A stretch of DNA of 54,263 nt. Origin: Saccharopolyspora rectivirgula DSM 43747 (GTDB lineage Bacteria > Actinomycetota > Actinomycetes > Mycobacteriales > Pseudonocardiaceae). The stretch covers positions 1 through 54,263 of the forward strand of contig NZ_AYJW01000024.1 of the NCBI RefSeq assembly GCF_000497205.1, written 5' to 3'. The position numbers and the translations under genes are program-made. Of the stretch, positions 35,509 through 48,124 are shown piece by piece (within the stretch, counting starts at the first letter, position 1; each line of letters starts with the position of its first letter). The notes below the pieces were generated by a model. That model was not told the DNA's origin. It saw nothing but the letters and a program-made list of their open reading frames with translations, and searched no databases.

Positions 35509-37353
35509 ATGCCCCAGCTGCGCTCACGCACCACGACACACGGACGAAACGCTGCCGGCGCCCGCGCGCTGTGGCGGGCCACCGGCATGTCCGACAGCGA
35601 CTTCGGCAAGCCGATCGTGGCCATCGCCAACTCCTACACCCAGTTCGTGCCGGGGCACGTGCACCTGCGCGACCTCGGCGACGTGGTGGCCGAAGCGGTC
35701 CGCGAAGCCGGTGGCGTGCCGCGCGAATTCCACACCATCGCGGTCGACGACGGCATCGCGATGGGCCACGGCGGCATGCTCTACTCCCTCCCCTCCCGGG
35801 AACTGATCGCCGACTCGGTCGAGTACATGGTCAACGCGCACCAGGCCGACGCGCTGGTGTGCATCTCCAACTGCGACAAGATCACCCCGGGCATGCTCAA
35901 CGCGGCGATGCGGCTGAACATCCCGGTGGTGTTCGTCTCCGGCGGCCCCATGGAGGCCGGCAAGGCCGTCGTGGTGGAAGGGGTCGCCCACGCCCCCACC
36001 GACCTGATCACCACCATTTCGGCTTCCGCGAACTCCCAGGTCGACGAGGCGGGGCTGACCGAGGTGGAACGTTCCGCCTGCCCCACCTGCGGTTCCTGCT
36101 CCGGCATGTTCACCGCCAACTCGATGAACTGCCTGACCGAAGCCCTCGGCCTGGCCCTGCCGGGCAACGGTTCCACACTGGCCACCCACGCCTTCCGCCG
36201 GAAGCTGTTCGAGGAAGCCGGTCGCACGATCGTGCGGTTGGCCAAGCGCTACTACGAGGAGGACGACGAGTCGGTGCTGCCGCGCTCGATCGCCAACGCC
36301 AAGGCGTTCGAGAACGCGATGGCGCTGGACATGGCGATGGGCGGCTCCACCAACACGGTGCTGCACACCCTCGCCGCGGCGCGGGAAGGCGAAATCGACT
36401 TCACGCTCGAGCACATCGAGCGGATCAGCCGGAAAGTGCCGTGCCTGTCCAAGGTCAGCCCGAACTCCGACTACCACATGGAGGACGTGCACCGGGCGGG
36501 CGGGATCCCCGCCATCCTGGGCGAGTTGGACCGGGCCGGCCTGCTGCACCGGGACGTCACCTCCATCCACAGCAGCAACCTCACCGAGTGGCTGTCCAAA
36601 TGGGACATCCGCGGTGAGTCCCCGTCCGACGAAGCGATCGAGCTGTTCCACGCCGCACCCGGCGGCGTCCGCACCACGGAGGCCTTCTCCTCCACCAACC
36701 GCTGGTCCTCCCTGGACACCGACGCGGAGAACGGCTGCATCCGGGACGTCGCGCACGCCTACACCGCCGACGGCGGCCTGGCCGTGCTGCGCGGCAACCT
36801 CGCCGAGGACGGAGCGGTGATCAAGACCGCCGGGGTGGAAGAGGAGCTGTGGCGCTTCCAGGGACCGGCCCGCGTGGTGGAAAGCCAGGAAGAAGCGGTC
36901 TCGGTCATCCTGAACAAGGAGATCCAGCCCGGGGAAGTCCTGGTGGTCCGCTACGAAGGCCCCGCCGGCGGCCCGGGCATGCAGGAGATGCTGCACCCCA
37001 CCGCCTTCCTCAAAGGCGCCGGACTCGGCAAGAAGTGCGCCCTGATCACCGACGGCCGGTTCTCCGGCGGCAGCTCCGGCATCTCGGTCGGCCACATCTC
37101 ACCGGAAGCCGCCAACGGCGGCACCATCGGCCTGGTCGAGAACGGCGACCAGATCCTCATCGACGTCCGGAAGCGCAAGCTCCAACTGCTGGTCGACGAC
37201 GAGGTGCTGGCCGAGCGCCGCGCCAAGATGGAAGCCAGCGAACACCCGTGGCAGCCGGCGAACCGGCAGCGCCCGGTCTCGGCCGCCCTGCGCGCCTACG
37301 CCCGGCTGGCCACCTCGGCCTCCTACGGCGCGGTTCGCGACGTCAACAAGTGA
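35509..37353 (+). CDS. ilvD: dihydroxy-acid dehydratase
   Basis: IlvD dehydrates dihydroxy-isovalerate and dihydroxy-methylvalerate to the 2-oxo acids, the step after IlvC. The 614-residue protein carries the Fe-S cysteines in [14 protein letters not shown] and [19 protein letters not shown], and GGSTNTVLH and [23 protein letters not shown]. It is the long Escherichia coli-like type. GAGG lies 6-7 nt before the ATG at 35509. It is not part of ilvBNC but lies near it on the other strand; in M. tuberculosis ilvD is elsewhere, so its location here completes the local pathway. Confidence 0.96.
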   Translation: MPQLRSRTTTHGRNAAGARALWRATGMSDSDFGKPIVAIANSYTQFVPGHVHLRDLGDVVAEAVREAGGVPREFHTIAVDDGIAMGHGGMLYSLPSRELIADSVEYMVNAHQADALVCISNCDKITPGMLNAAMRLNIPVVFVSGGPMEAGKAVVVEGVAHAPTDLITTISASANSQVDEAGLTEVERSACPTCGSCSGMFTANSMNCLTEALGLALPGNGSTLATHAFRRKLFEEAGRTIVRLAKRYYEEDDESVLPRSIANAKAFENAMALDMAMGGSTNTVLHTLAAAREGEIDFTLEHIERISRKVPCLSKVSPNSDYHMEDVHRAGGIPAILGELDRAGLLHRDVTSIHSSNLTEWLSKWDIRGESPSDEAIELFHAAPGGVRTTEAFSSTNRWSSLDTDAENGCIRDVAHAYTADGGLAVLRGNLAEDGAVIKTAGVEEELWRFQGPARVVESQEEAVSVILNKEIQPGEVLVVRYEGPAGGPGMQEMLHPTAFLKGAGLGKKCALITDGRFSGGSSGISVGHISPEAANGGTIGLVENGDQILIDVRKRKLQLLVDDEVLAERRAKMEASEHPWQPANRQRPVSAALRAYARLATSASYGAVRDVNK

Positions 37354-37365
37354 CCGGCGCAGCGA

Positions 37366-37400
37366 AACGGGGCTTCCGGGTCCACCCCGGAAGCCCCGTT
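37366..37400. terminator. ilvD/doxX bidirectional terminator
   Basis: A perfect 15-bp stem AACGGGGCTTCCGGG/CCCGGAAGCCCCGTT with loop TCCAC lies between the convergent genes. Confidence 0.85.
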
Positions 37401-37417
37401 CTCCCGCGACATCCAGC

Positions 37418-38101
37418 TCAGCGCAACACCAGCACCACCGCGGCCGCCACCACGGCCAGCACCAGACCGATCACCCCGAACACCCCGGGACGGCGCGACC
37501 ACGCGCGACCGCGGTCCAACGCCACCCGGCCCGGCCCGGCGAACATCAACCCGAAAGCGACCGCGGCCAGCACCGCCTCGTACTCCACCCCGTTGGGCAG
37601 GAAGAAGCCGTTGCCCGCGTGGAGCACCACGGCACTGCCCATCACCCCGAGGATCCCGGCCGCGGCCAGCGGGGTGAACAACCCGAGCACCAGCAGCGCG
37701 CCGGCGAGCACCTCGGTGCCACCGGTGATCTGAGCGAGCAGTTCCGTCTGCTCGAACCCCAGGTCGGCGAGCATCCGGGCGAACCCGTCCGGCCCGGGGC
37801 CGCCGAGAACGCCGAACAACTTCTGGGCGCCGTGCGCCAGGAAAACTCCGCCCAGCACCAGCCGGACGACCAGCAGACCGAGATCCGCGCTCGCGCTCCA
37901 ACCGAGCGACGCGCGCTCCTGCAGCTCACCGAACCCCGGTCCCTCCCGCAGATCCTGCGGGGACAGCGACTCCGCAGCGGTGTAGCCGTCATCGTCGTAG
38001 TAGTTGTACTGCTGGGTGGACGGGCCCTGGCCCACCCCGGGCTGCGTTCCCGGGGGAGGGACCTGTCCCCCTCTGCTGGGGCGGTCGTCGTGGATGCTCA
38101 C
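37418..38101 (-). CDS. DoxX-family membrane protein
   Basis: This 227-residue protein has a polar N-terminal tail of about 70 residues (Pro/Gln, Tyr-Tyr-Asp-Asp-Asp) followed by a DoxX domain with four helices: LGLLVVRLVLGGVFLAHGAQKLFG, ITGGTEVLAGALLVLGLFTPLAAAGILGVMGSAVV, YEAVLAAVAFGLMFAGPG, and a last helix VFGVIGLVLAVVAAAVVLVL. The M. tuberculosis homologue Rv3005c works with SodA and SseA in membrane redox homeostasis. The start ATG is at 38101. It is divergent from the lppZ-like gene. Confidence 0.9.
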   Translation of the reverse strand: MSIHDDRPSRGGQVPPPGTQPGVGQGPSTQQYNYYDDDGYTAAESLSPQDLREGPGFGELQERASLGWSASADLGLLVVRLVLGGVFLAHGAQKLFGVLGGPGPDGFARMLADLGFEQTELLAQITGGTEVLAGALLVLGLFTPLAAAGILGVMGSAVVLHAGNGFFLPNGVEYEAVLAAVAFGLMFAGPGRVALDRGRAWSRRPGVFGVIGLVLAVVAAAVVLVLR

Positions 38102-38294
38102 GCCGGCAGAGGCTAGGGGATGCCCGCGGGGCGCTGAACCGCTTTTCCGGGAAACGTTGCCCAGCGCGTGACTACTTCGATATCAACCGAGCGCAACTGA
38201 ACAACCTGGTTAACCAATTCGGAGCAGCGCCGCCGCAGCTGCGGAGCCGCCAGGTTCACCTCGACCTCACAGGAACCAAGTACTCTCGGGAAAC

Positions 38295-39452
38295 GTGACG
38301 GCCAGGCGCAACTGGAACCTGCGTTCCGCGGCGGCGAGCACCATGATCTGCGCGCTGCTGGCCGGCTGCGCACAATTCCCGGACGAACATCCGGCCCAGT
38401 GGGAGGACCAGCCGTCCTTGGAGGCGCAGGCCGGTCCCGAGCCCTCGATCGAAGGCCAGTCCCCACCTCCGCCCAGCGGGTCGCCCCGACCGCAAGAACC
38501 GCAGCAACCGGTCGGGTGCACCGACCCGGACCCGGCGGTGGTGGCCACCTGCCTCGCCCCGGTGGGGGCCATCGCAGTGCTGCCCGACGGGCAGAGCGCC
38601 CTGGTCGCCGAACGCTCGACCGGCAGGATCCTGCAGGTGCAGCCGAACGCCGAACCGGTGGAGATCGCCCAGGTGCCGGTGGACGCCGCCGGTGGCGGGA
38701 TCACCGGGCTGGCGCTGTCCCCCAGCTACCACGAAGACGAGCTGATCTACGCCTACGTCACCACCCCGCAGGACAACCGGATCGTGCGGATCGCCCCGGG
38801 AGACCGCCCGAAACCGGTGCTCACCGGAATCCCGCGCGGCCCCTCCGGGAACTCCGGGGCGCTGCTGGACGACGGCACCGGGGCGCTGCTGGTGGCCACC
38901 GGGAACGCCGGTGACCCGGCGGCAGCGGCCAACCCCGGCTCGCTGGCCGGCAAGGTGCTGCGCATCGACGGGTTCGGCAACCCGGCCCCCGGGAACCCCG
39001 ACCGCAACTCCCCGGTGATCGCCTCCGGGCTCACCGATCCGACCGGCCTGTGCGGCACCCCCGCCCTCGGCAGCTTCTGGGTGACCGACCGGGGGGACGA
39101 GCAGAACGCGCTCTACCGCGTGCAGCTCGGCCAACCCCTGGGCGAACCCGCGTGGAGCTGGCCGGACCAGCCCGGGGTGGCCGGGTGCGCCGCCGACCCG
39201 TCCACCGTGGTGGTGGCCCTGCAGGACGCGGCCGCGCTGTACCTGCTGCACACCGCACCGGACGGCACCTTCACCGGCCAGCCCAGCAAAGTCCTGGAGG
39301 ACACCTACGGCCGGTTCTCCACCGCAACCCTGGCTTCCGACGGACTGGTGTGGCTGGGCACGGCCAACAAGGCCGGCGGCGACCCGGGACCGAGCGACGA
39401 CCGGGTGCTGCGCCTGCAACCACCCGGTGGCGGCGCCGCCGGCAAGGACTGA
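38295..39452 (+). CDS. PQQ-dependent sugar dehydrogenase-like lipoprotein (LppZ-like)
   Basis: This secreted lipoprotein has 385 residues. The signal peptide ends in the lipobox LLAGC with Cys25. A Pro-rich linker follows, then a six-bladed beta-propeller of the glucose/sorbosone dehydrogenase family (VGAIAVLPDGQSALVAERSTGRILQV, GGGITGLALSPSYHEDELIYAYVTT, LVATGNAGDPAAAANPGSLAGKVLRIDGFG, GTANKAGGDPGPSDDRVLRL). M. tuberculosis lppZ (Rv3006) has the same place and design. Whether it binds PQQ is unknown. The GTG at 38295 has TACTCT 8 nt upstream, so it may be leaderless. Confidence 0.9.
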   Translation: MTARRNWNLRSAAASTMICALLAGCAQFPDEHPAQWEDQPSLEAQAGPEPSIEGQSPPPPSGSPRPQEPQQPVGCTDPDPAVVATCLAPVGAIAVLPDGQSALVAERSTGRILQVQPNAEPVEIAQVPVDAAGGGITGLALSPSYHEDELIYAYVTTPQDNRIVRIAPGDRPKPVLTGIPRGPSGNSGALLDDGTGALLVATGNAGDPAAAANPGSLAGKVLRIDGFGNPAPGNPDRNSPVIASGLTDPTGLCGTPALGSFWVTDRGDEQNALYRVQLGQPLGEPAWSWPDQPGVAGCAADPSTVVVALQDAAALYLLHTAPDGTFTGQPSKVLEDTYGRFSTATLASDGLVWLGTANKAGGDPGPSDDRVLRLQPPGGGAAGKD

Positions 39453-39490
39453 ACCGGCCGAGTCCTCGTCCGCTCGGGCGCGAACGAGAA

Positions 39491-39523
39491 GAACCGGTGC
39501 CGGGAGGTCCCCGGCACCGGTTC
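39491..39523. terminator. lppZ-like/gatB terminator
   Basis: A perfect 14-bp stem GAACCGGTGCCGGG/CCCGGCACCGGTTC with a 5-nt loop lies between the convergent genes. Confidence 0.85.
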
Positions 39524-39539
39524 TCCGGTCGAAGTCAGC

Positions 39540-41045
39540 TCACTGACCGCAAGCGGCCAGCACCAGCTCGCGAACCCGCTTGGCGTCCGCCTTGCCCTTG
39601 GTCGCCTTCATGACCGCGCCCACGATCGCACCAGCGGCCTGCACCTTGCCGCCGCGGATCTTCTCGGCCACGTCCGGCTGGGCCGCCAACGCCTCGTCCA
39701 CGGCCTTCTGCAGCGCCGAGTCGTCGGAGACGACCTCCAGACCCCGGGCCTCGACCACCTCGTCGGGCTCGCCCTCACCGGCCAGCACGCCGTCCACCAC
39801 CTGGCGGGCCAGCTTGTTGGTGAGCTTGCCCTGGGCGACCAGCTCGATCACCCGGGCCACCTGCTTGGGCGTGATGCTCAGCTCGCCGAGCTCCACACCG
39901 CGGTTGTTGGCCTGCTGGGCGAGGTAGGACACCCACCAGGAGCGGGCTTCCCCGGGTGCCGCGCCGGCGTCCACGGTCTCGGCGACCAGGTCCAGCGCCC
40001 CGGCGTTGACCAGGTCGCGCAGCTCCTCGTTGGAGAGCTGCCACTCCTGCTGGACCCGCTTGCGCCGCTCCCACGGCATTTCCGGCAGGGTCTTGCGCAG
40101 CTCCTCGACCCACTCCCGGGACGGCGCGATCGGCACCAGGTCCGGTTCCGGGAAGTAGCGGTAGTCCTCGGAGGTCTCCTTGCGACGACCGGGCGACGTG
40201 GTCCCGGTGGACTCGTCGAAGTGCCGGGTCTCCTGCAGGATCGTCCCGCCCTCGGCCAGCACCGCGGCGTGCCGCTGCATCTCGTAGCGCACCGCGCGTT
40301 CCACGCTGCGCAGCGAGTTGACGTTCTTCGTCTCGGTGCGGGTGCCGAACTCGGAGGAGCCCTTCGGCATCAGGGAGACGTTCGCGTCGCAGCGCAGCGA
40401 CCCCTGCTCCATGCGCACGTCGGAAACCCCGAGCGCCAGCAGCAGTTCCCGCAGCGCCTTCACGTAGGCGCGGGCCACCTCCGGAGCGCGGGCCCCGGCA
40501 CCGGTGATCGGCTTGGTGACGATCTCGATCAGCGGCACCCCGGCGCGGTTGTAGTCCAGCAGCGAGTGCTCGGCGCCGTGGATCCGGCCGGTCTCACCGC
40601 CCACGTGCAGCGACTTGCCGGTGTCCTCCTCCATGTGGGCGCGCTCGATGCCGACCCGGAAGACCTCGCCGTCCTCCAGCTCGACGTCCAGGTAGCCGTC
40701 GAAGACGATGGGCTCGTCGTACTGCGAGGTCTGGAAGTTCTTCGGCATGTCCGGGTAGAAGTAGTTCTTCCGGGCGAACCGGCACCACTCCGCGACCTCG
40801 CAGTTGAGGGCCAACCCGATCCGGATGGCCGACTCCACCGCCTTGGCGTTGACCACCGGCAACGCACCGGGGAGTCCCAGGCACACCGGGCAGACCTGGG
40901 TGTTCGGCTCGGCGCCGAACACGTTGGCGCACCCGCAGAACATCTTGGTGCGCGTGTTGAGCTCGACGTGCACCTCGAGGCCGAGAACCGGGTCGAACCG
41001 CTCGACGACCTCGTCGTAGTCCATGATGTCGGCGACCGCCGTCAC
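39540..41045 (-). CDS. gatB: Asp/Glu-tRNA amidotransferase subunit B
   Basis: GatB is the kinase/tRNA-binding subunit of GatCAB, which converts Glu-tRNA(Gln) (and Asp-tRNA(Asn)) to the amide. The 501-residue protein shows [36 protein letters not shown] (zinc cysteines), [49 protein letters not shown], and a C-terminal YqeY-like domain ([30 protein letters not shown]). The GTG at 41045 overlaps the stop of the preceding small gene (GTGA). It is last in the operon. M. tuberculosis has pfkA between gatB and gatA; here it is absent. Confidence 0.96.
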   Translation of the reverse strand: MTAVADIMDYDEVVERFDPVLGLEVHVELNTRTKMFCGCANVFGAEPNTQVCPVCLGLPGALPVVNAKAVESAIRIGLALNCEVAEWCRFARKNYFYPDMPKNFQTSQYDEPIVFDGYLDVELEDGEVFRVGIERAHMEEDTGKSLHVGGETGRIHGAEHSLLDYNRAGVPLIEIVTKPITGAGARAPEVARAYVKALRELLLALGVSDVRMEQGSLRCDANVSLMPKGSSEFGTRTETKNVNSLRSVERAVRYEMQRHAAVLAEGGTILQETRHFDESTGTTSPGRRKETSEDYRYFPEPDLVPIAPSREWVEELRKTLPEMPWERRKRVQQEWQLSNEELRDLVNAGALDLVAETVDAGAAPGEARSWWVSYLAQQANNRGVELGELSITPKQVARVIELVAQGKLTNKLARQVVDGVLAGEGEPDEVVEARGLEVVSDDSALQKAVDEALAAQPDVAEKIRGGKVQAAGAIVGAVMKATKGKADAKRVRELVLAACGQ

Positions 41046-41238
41046 TTCTCGTCCTCCCCCTTACGCAGGGCCCGCACGGCCAGCGCGGTACCGGTGACCA
41101 CACCCAGCGCGGTGACGATCACATCCGCCAGTGCGAGCTTGTCGTTGTCCTTGCGCGCCTGGCGGAAACTCGCGCGCAACCCGAACACGGCCGAGAGCGC
41201 AGAAGCGAGTTGGAAGGCTGCTTTCAGCTTCGGGTTCA

Positions 41239-41242
<4 letters not shown>
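41042..41242 (-). CDS. 66-residue putative membrane microprotein in the gat operon
   Basis: I do not recognise this family. It has a basic amphipathic first half ([33 protein letters not shown]), one likely membrane helix (about 38-57, [21 protein letters not shown]) and a charged end (RKGEDEK). It overlaps the gatA stop (GTGATGA, start GTG 41242 or ATG 41239) and the gatB start by 4 nt, so it is probably translated by coupling within gatC-gatA-gatB. A role as a membrane tether or small regulator is speculation. Confidence 0.72.
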
Positions 41243-42767
<1,525 letters not shown>

Positions 42768-42768
<1 letters not shown>

Positions 42769-43067
42769 CAGGCCTCCTCACTCAGGATCCGCGGCACGCG
42801 GAACCGGTTCTCTTCCGCAGCAGGAGCACCGGACAGCGCCTGGTCACGCGAAAGCCCAGGCCGCACCTCGTCCGCCCGGAACACGTTGGTGACCGGAACC
42901 GCGTGAGAAGTCGGCGGGATGTCGTCCGCGGCGACCTCGCCCACCCTGGCCACCGAATCCAGGATTACGTCGAGCTGGCCGGCGAACGTGTCGAGTTCGT
43001 CCTCGGTGACGGCCAGTCTCGCCAGTTTGGCGAGATGCGCGACCTCGTCGCGGGAGATCTTGGACAC
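42768..43067 (-). CDS. gatC: Asp/Glu-tRNA amidotransferase subunit C
   Basis: GatC (99 residues) is the belt-like subunit that stabilises the GatA-GatB complex. It begins [41 protein letters not shown] and ends [14 protein letters not shown], both typical. The GTG at 43067 has GGGAG 7 nt upstream; the frame continues upstream to 43250 without family similarity. It is first in the gat operon and divergent from the ACT-domain gene. Confidence 0.95.
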
Positions 43068-43332
43068 TACGAAGGCTCCCTGCTCATGTCCGGTTTCACA
43101 GCTAACCCCCAGTCTATGAGCGCAGGTGGTCCCGCACCGCAGGGGGCGAGCACCGGCACCGCCGGTGCGCACCACTTCCCGCCACCCCCCGGTCCGACCA
43201 CAGCATTGCCCTGGACAGCGGTATCCCCATACCCTCACCGGGTCTGCCACAATTTTCTGCGCAGTTCACCCGCCCCGGAACGTCCGCGGAGCCGCGTGGG
43301 CTGCTGACCGCGCGGCCGGCAAGGTGCCGCGC

Positions 43333-44010
43333 ATGACGCTGGAGGCGTTGAGTTCGGTGTCCTTCCTCATCCGAGTGCAGATCCCGGACCGCCCCGGTTC
43401 ACTCGGAGCGGTGGCGACCGCGCTCGGCGAGATCGGTGCCGACATCCTCAGCTTGGATGTCGTCGAACGCGGCAACGGCGCGGCGGTCGACGACATGGTC
43501 GTTGAACTGCCGTCCGGCCGGTTGCCCGATGTGCTGATCACCGCGGCGGAATCGGTGGAAGGCGTCCAGGTCGACGCGGTCCGCCCCTACGCCGGCGTGT
43601 TGGACACCCGGCGGGAGCTGGAACTGGTGGAGGAAATAGCCGCCGAACCGCGCCGCGGGCTGCAGATCTTCGCCGAAGGGGTCCCGCGCATCATCCGGTC
43701 CGGCTGGGCCGTGGTCTTCGGGCACCACTCCGGCGGCGCCGAGCAGCTCGCCGCCAGCACGTCCGCCCCGCAGGAGGGCTACCTGGAGCTGCCCTGGCTG
43801 CCGCTGCCGCGGGCGACCATCCTCGACGTCGAGGACTCGTGGGTGCCGGAGACCTGGAAGGAGCTCGGCACCGAACTGGCCGTGACCCCGATCGGCAAGC
43901 CCGACCTGGTGCTGTTGACCGGTCGGCCGGGCGGTCCGATGTTCCGGGCCGCTGAAGTCGCTCGACTGGCCCACCTGGCCGGCATCGTCTCGGTCGTGCT
44001 GGAGGAGTGA
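43333..44010 (+). CDS. ACT-domain amino-acid-binding protein (Rv3013-like)
   Basis: This protein of about 225 residues has an N-terminal ACT domain (SFLIRVQIPDRPGSLGAVATALGEIGADILSLDVVERG) and a C-terminal region of unknown fold that ends MFRAAEVARLAHLAGIVSVVLEE. M. tuberculosis Rv3013 is the homologue, also between gatC and ligA; it presumably binds an amino acid, but function is unknown. The ATG at 43333 has AAGGTG upstream; a GTG at 43357 (217 residues, MSFLIRV) fits the mycobacterial length better. The region 43068-43332 holds the divergent promoters. Confidence 0.85.
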   Translation: MTLEALSSVSFLIRVQIPDRPGSLGAVATALGEIGADILSLDVVERGNGAAVDDMVVELPSGRLPDVLITAAESVEGVQVDAVRPYAGVLDTRRELELVEEIAAEPRRGLQIFAEGVPRIIRSGWAVVFGHHSGGAEQLAASTSAPQEGYLELPWLPLPRATILDVEDSWVPETWKELGTELAVTPIGKPDLVLLTGRPGGPMFRAAEVARLAHLAGIVSVVLEE

Positions 44011-44012
44011 GC

Positions 44013-44043
44013 GCGGGGGCGCGGCTGCGCGGCCGCGCCCCGC
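44013..44043. terminator. ACT gene/ligA stem-loop
   Basis: GGGGCGCGGC pairs with GCCGCGCCCC (10 pairs, 6-nt loop) between the two convergent stop codons; it has no T-run. Confidence 0.6.
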
Positions 44044-44068
44044 ACCGCAGCGCTCCTGGCGCCGGGGA

Positions 44069-46255
<2,187 letters not shown>

Positions 46256-46290
46256 GCGAGCCGCCCCGACACCGGCACACAGCGGCACGA

Positions 46291-46980
46291 TCACTGGTCG
46301 GTGCGTTCGTCGTCGAGCTTGCGGGCCAGTTCGCGGAACTCCAGCAGCCCGATGGAACTCTGCGGTTCCAGCTCGGCGGTCTCCACCCGGCCCAACCGAG
46401 CGGCCGCCAACCGCTCCCCCAACGTGGCGTCCAGCGTGAGGAAGGTGAGCGCCCTGCGGGCCTCCGCCTCCAGCTGGGCGAACCCCGGGTGGTAGAGGGC
46501 CACGTCCACCAAGCCCTCCTCCTCGTCGACCTGCGCCACCACCCGGACCTGGTCGAGCGGGTACTTCTCCCCGCGCAGGTTGACGGTGACCTCGGTCGGG
46601 TCCGGCACCGGGGGAACGGAGTCGTGGTACTCCCACAGCGTGTCCGCCGGCGGGGCGGCCGCCATCCAGGCGTCGGTGTAGACCCGCAGCTCAGGATCCT
46701 CCTGGCTGCTGATCACCAGGGCGTAGACGGCCTTCTCACCGCGCTCGACGGAGAAGCTCAGGTGCGGGTGGAGCTCCGCGACCGCCTCGGCGATCAGCGG
46801 CTCGACCCGGTGCAGCACCTTGTCCCCGAGCGCTGCACTGATCTCGGGCAGCAGCTCCTTCCACCGCTGCCAGAACCGCGCAGCGCGAGCCGCCGCGTCG
46901 ACGCTGGGGTCGACCGAGCTGGCCTCGACCGACTCGCTGGTGCCCTCGCTTGCAGTCCGGTTGCGGCGGAAGAACTTCAT
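46291..46980 (-). CDS. conserved hypothetical protein, 229 residues
   Basis: I do not recognise this protein. It is a soluble, acidic alpha/beta protein. The N-terminus is basic (MKFFRRNR) then Ser/Glu-rich; the middle (WQRWKELLPEISAALGDKVLHRVEPLIAEAVAELHPHLSFSVERGEKAVYALVISSQEDPELRVYTDAWMAAAPP) and end (ESSIGLLEFRELARKLDDE-like) look structured. There is no signal peptide or membrane helix. CACAAT lies 7 nt before the ATG at 46980, suggesting a leaderless message. It lies 47 nt before ligA on the same strand and may be co-transcribed with it. Confidence 0.75.
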   Translation of the reverse strand: MKFFRRNRTASEGTSESVEASSVDPSVDAAARAARFWQRWKELLPEISAALGDKVLHRVEPLIAEAVAELHPHLSFSVERGEKAVYALVISSQEDPELRVYTDAWMAAAPPADTLWEYHDSVPPVPDPTEVTVNLRGEKYPLDQVRVVAQVDEEEGLVDVALYHPGFAQLEAEARRALTFLTLDATLGERLAAARLGRVETAELEPQSSIGLLEFRELARKLDDERTDQ

Positions 46981-46987
46981 GCGGCAC

Positions 46988-46993
46988 ATTGTG
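46988..46993 (-). promoter_or_regulatory. candidate -10 for the gene at 46291
   Basis: CACAAT lies 7 nt before the ATG at 46980; no Shine-Dalgarno sequence is visible. Confidence 0.35.
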
Positions 46994-47026
46994 CCGCTCC
47001 ACCGCCGCGCGCGGAGGCGGAATGCC

Positions 47027-48043
47027 TCAAAAACCGGTGCCCCGCAACGCGGCGGTGGCCAACGCGACCAGTTCTTCGGCCCGCACCCCGCGCACCTCCC
47101 GGGCCGCGGCCAGCACCGCCAGCAGCGCGGTCAGCGGTTCTTCCCCGGTGGCTTGCCGCAGCACCTGCACCGCCCGCACCTGGTTGCGCGCGATGCTGGC
47201 CGGCCGCTGCTGGATGCTCTCCCAGTGCCACTGCCGGAACAACTCGTCCAGCAGCCCCCGGTCGACCCGGGAACCGACCGTCAGCAACCGCAGCGTGCGC
47301 ACCACCAGCGGATGCTCCAAGCAGTCCGTCCGCGCCAGCACGTGCCGGGCGACCTGCAGCGCCGCCTGCCGCAGCTGGTGCGGCCCGGACCGGGACGCCA
47401 ACTCCGCCAGCCGCGGCGGGCACACGTCCGGGTCCGGGTGGACGATCGCGGGCGGATCGTCCGGCCAAGCCGCGACCGGGAACGTCCAGAAGCTGCCGCT
47501 CAGCCACGCCTCGGTGGCGGGCAGCCCGGTCACCCGTCCGGCCAGCGCCAGCATCACCGGGACCGGATCGACGCCCTCCCATGGCAAACCGGTCAACAAC
47601 GAGTCCAGCAGATCCGGGTTGGTGCCCTCCCGGTACTCCGGCAGGGCCGGCTCGAACGACACCCGCACCTTGCCGCCCGCGGCGTAGGAGAAGCTGCACT
47701 CCCCCTGCACGTCCCAGTAGATCGAGACCGCCTTGGTGCGCGCACTGGCCCGGCGCAGCACTTCGGGCCGCCTGCCCTGACCACCGGCGTCCTCCACCAC
47801 CAGCTGCCAGTCACCAAGGCTGCGCACCGCGATCATCGGATATCTCTCCTGGTGCGCGAAGGCCTCCTCGCAGAAGTCGTCGATGTCCAGTTCCCGACCG
47901 GACTCCTGGACCGCTCCGAAGGCGGCCGCGGTTTGTCTGATGCCGCCCCCGGCCACCAAGGTCAAGCACGCGGCGTCTTGAATCGTGCTCGTCCTTATCC
48001 AGCAGGCCTGTCCGATCTCCTGTTCGGTGCATCTGCGAGCCAC
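47027..48043 (-). CDS. DUF6461-type protein
   Basis: This 338-residue soluble protein has an N-terminal half resembling DUF6461: ACLTLVAGG, YPMIAVRSLGDWQLVVEDAGGQGRRPEVLRRASARTKAVSIYWDVQGECSFSYAAGGKVRVSFEPALPEYREG, a pattern of conserved Trp and Gly common in actinomycete proteins of unknown function. The second half is helical (LRQAALQVARHVLARTDCLEHPLVVRTLRLLTVGSRVDRGLLDELFRQW) and may be a separate repeat-like domain. The GTG at 48043 has AGGAAG 5 nt upstream. No functional partner is evident; the family name is my recognition from pattern only. Confidence 0.72.
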   Translation of the reverse strand: MARRCTEQEIGQACWIRTSTIQDAACLTLVAGGGIRQTAAAFGAVQESGRELDIDDFCEEAFAHQERYPMIAVRSLGDWQLVVEDAGGQGRRPEVLRRASARTKAVSIYWDVQGECSFSYAAGGKVRVSFEPALPEYREGTNPDLLDSLLTGLPWEGVDPVPVMLALAGRVTGLPATEAWLSGSFWTFPVAAWPDDPPAIVHPDPDVCPPRLAELASRSGPHQLRQAALQVARHVLARTDCLEHPLVVRTLRLLTVGSRVDRGLLDELFRQWHWESIQQRPASIARNQVRAVQVLRQATGEEPLTALLAVLAAAREVRGVRAEELVALATAALRGTGF

Positions 48044-48124
48044 GGGGACTTCCTACCAGCCGCCCACGCCGTTCACCGCCGGTTCAGCAAAAATTGTTCG
48101 CTCAAAAGCATTTTCCACCAACGC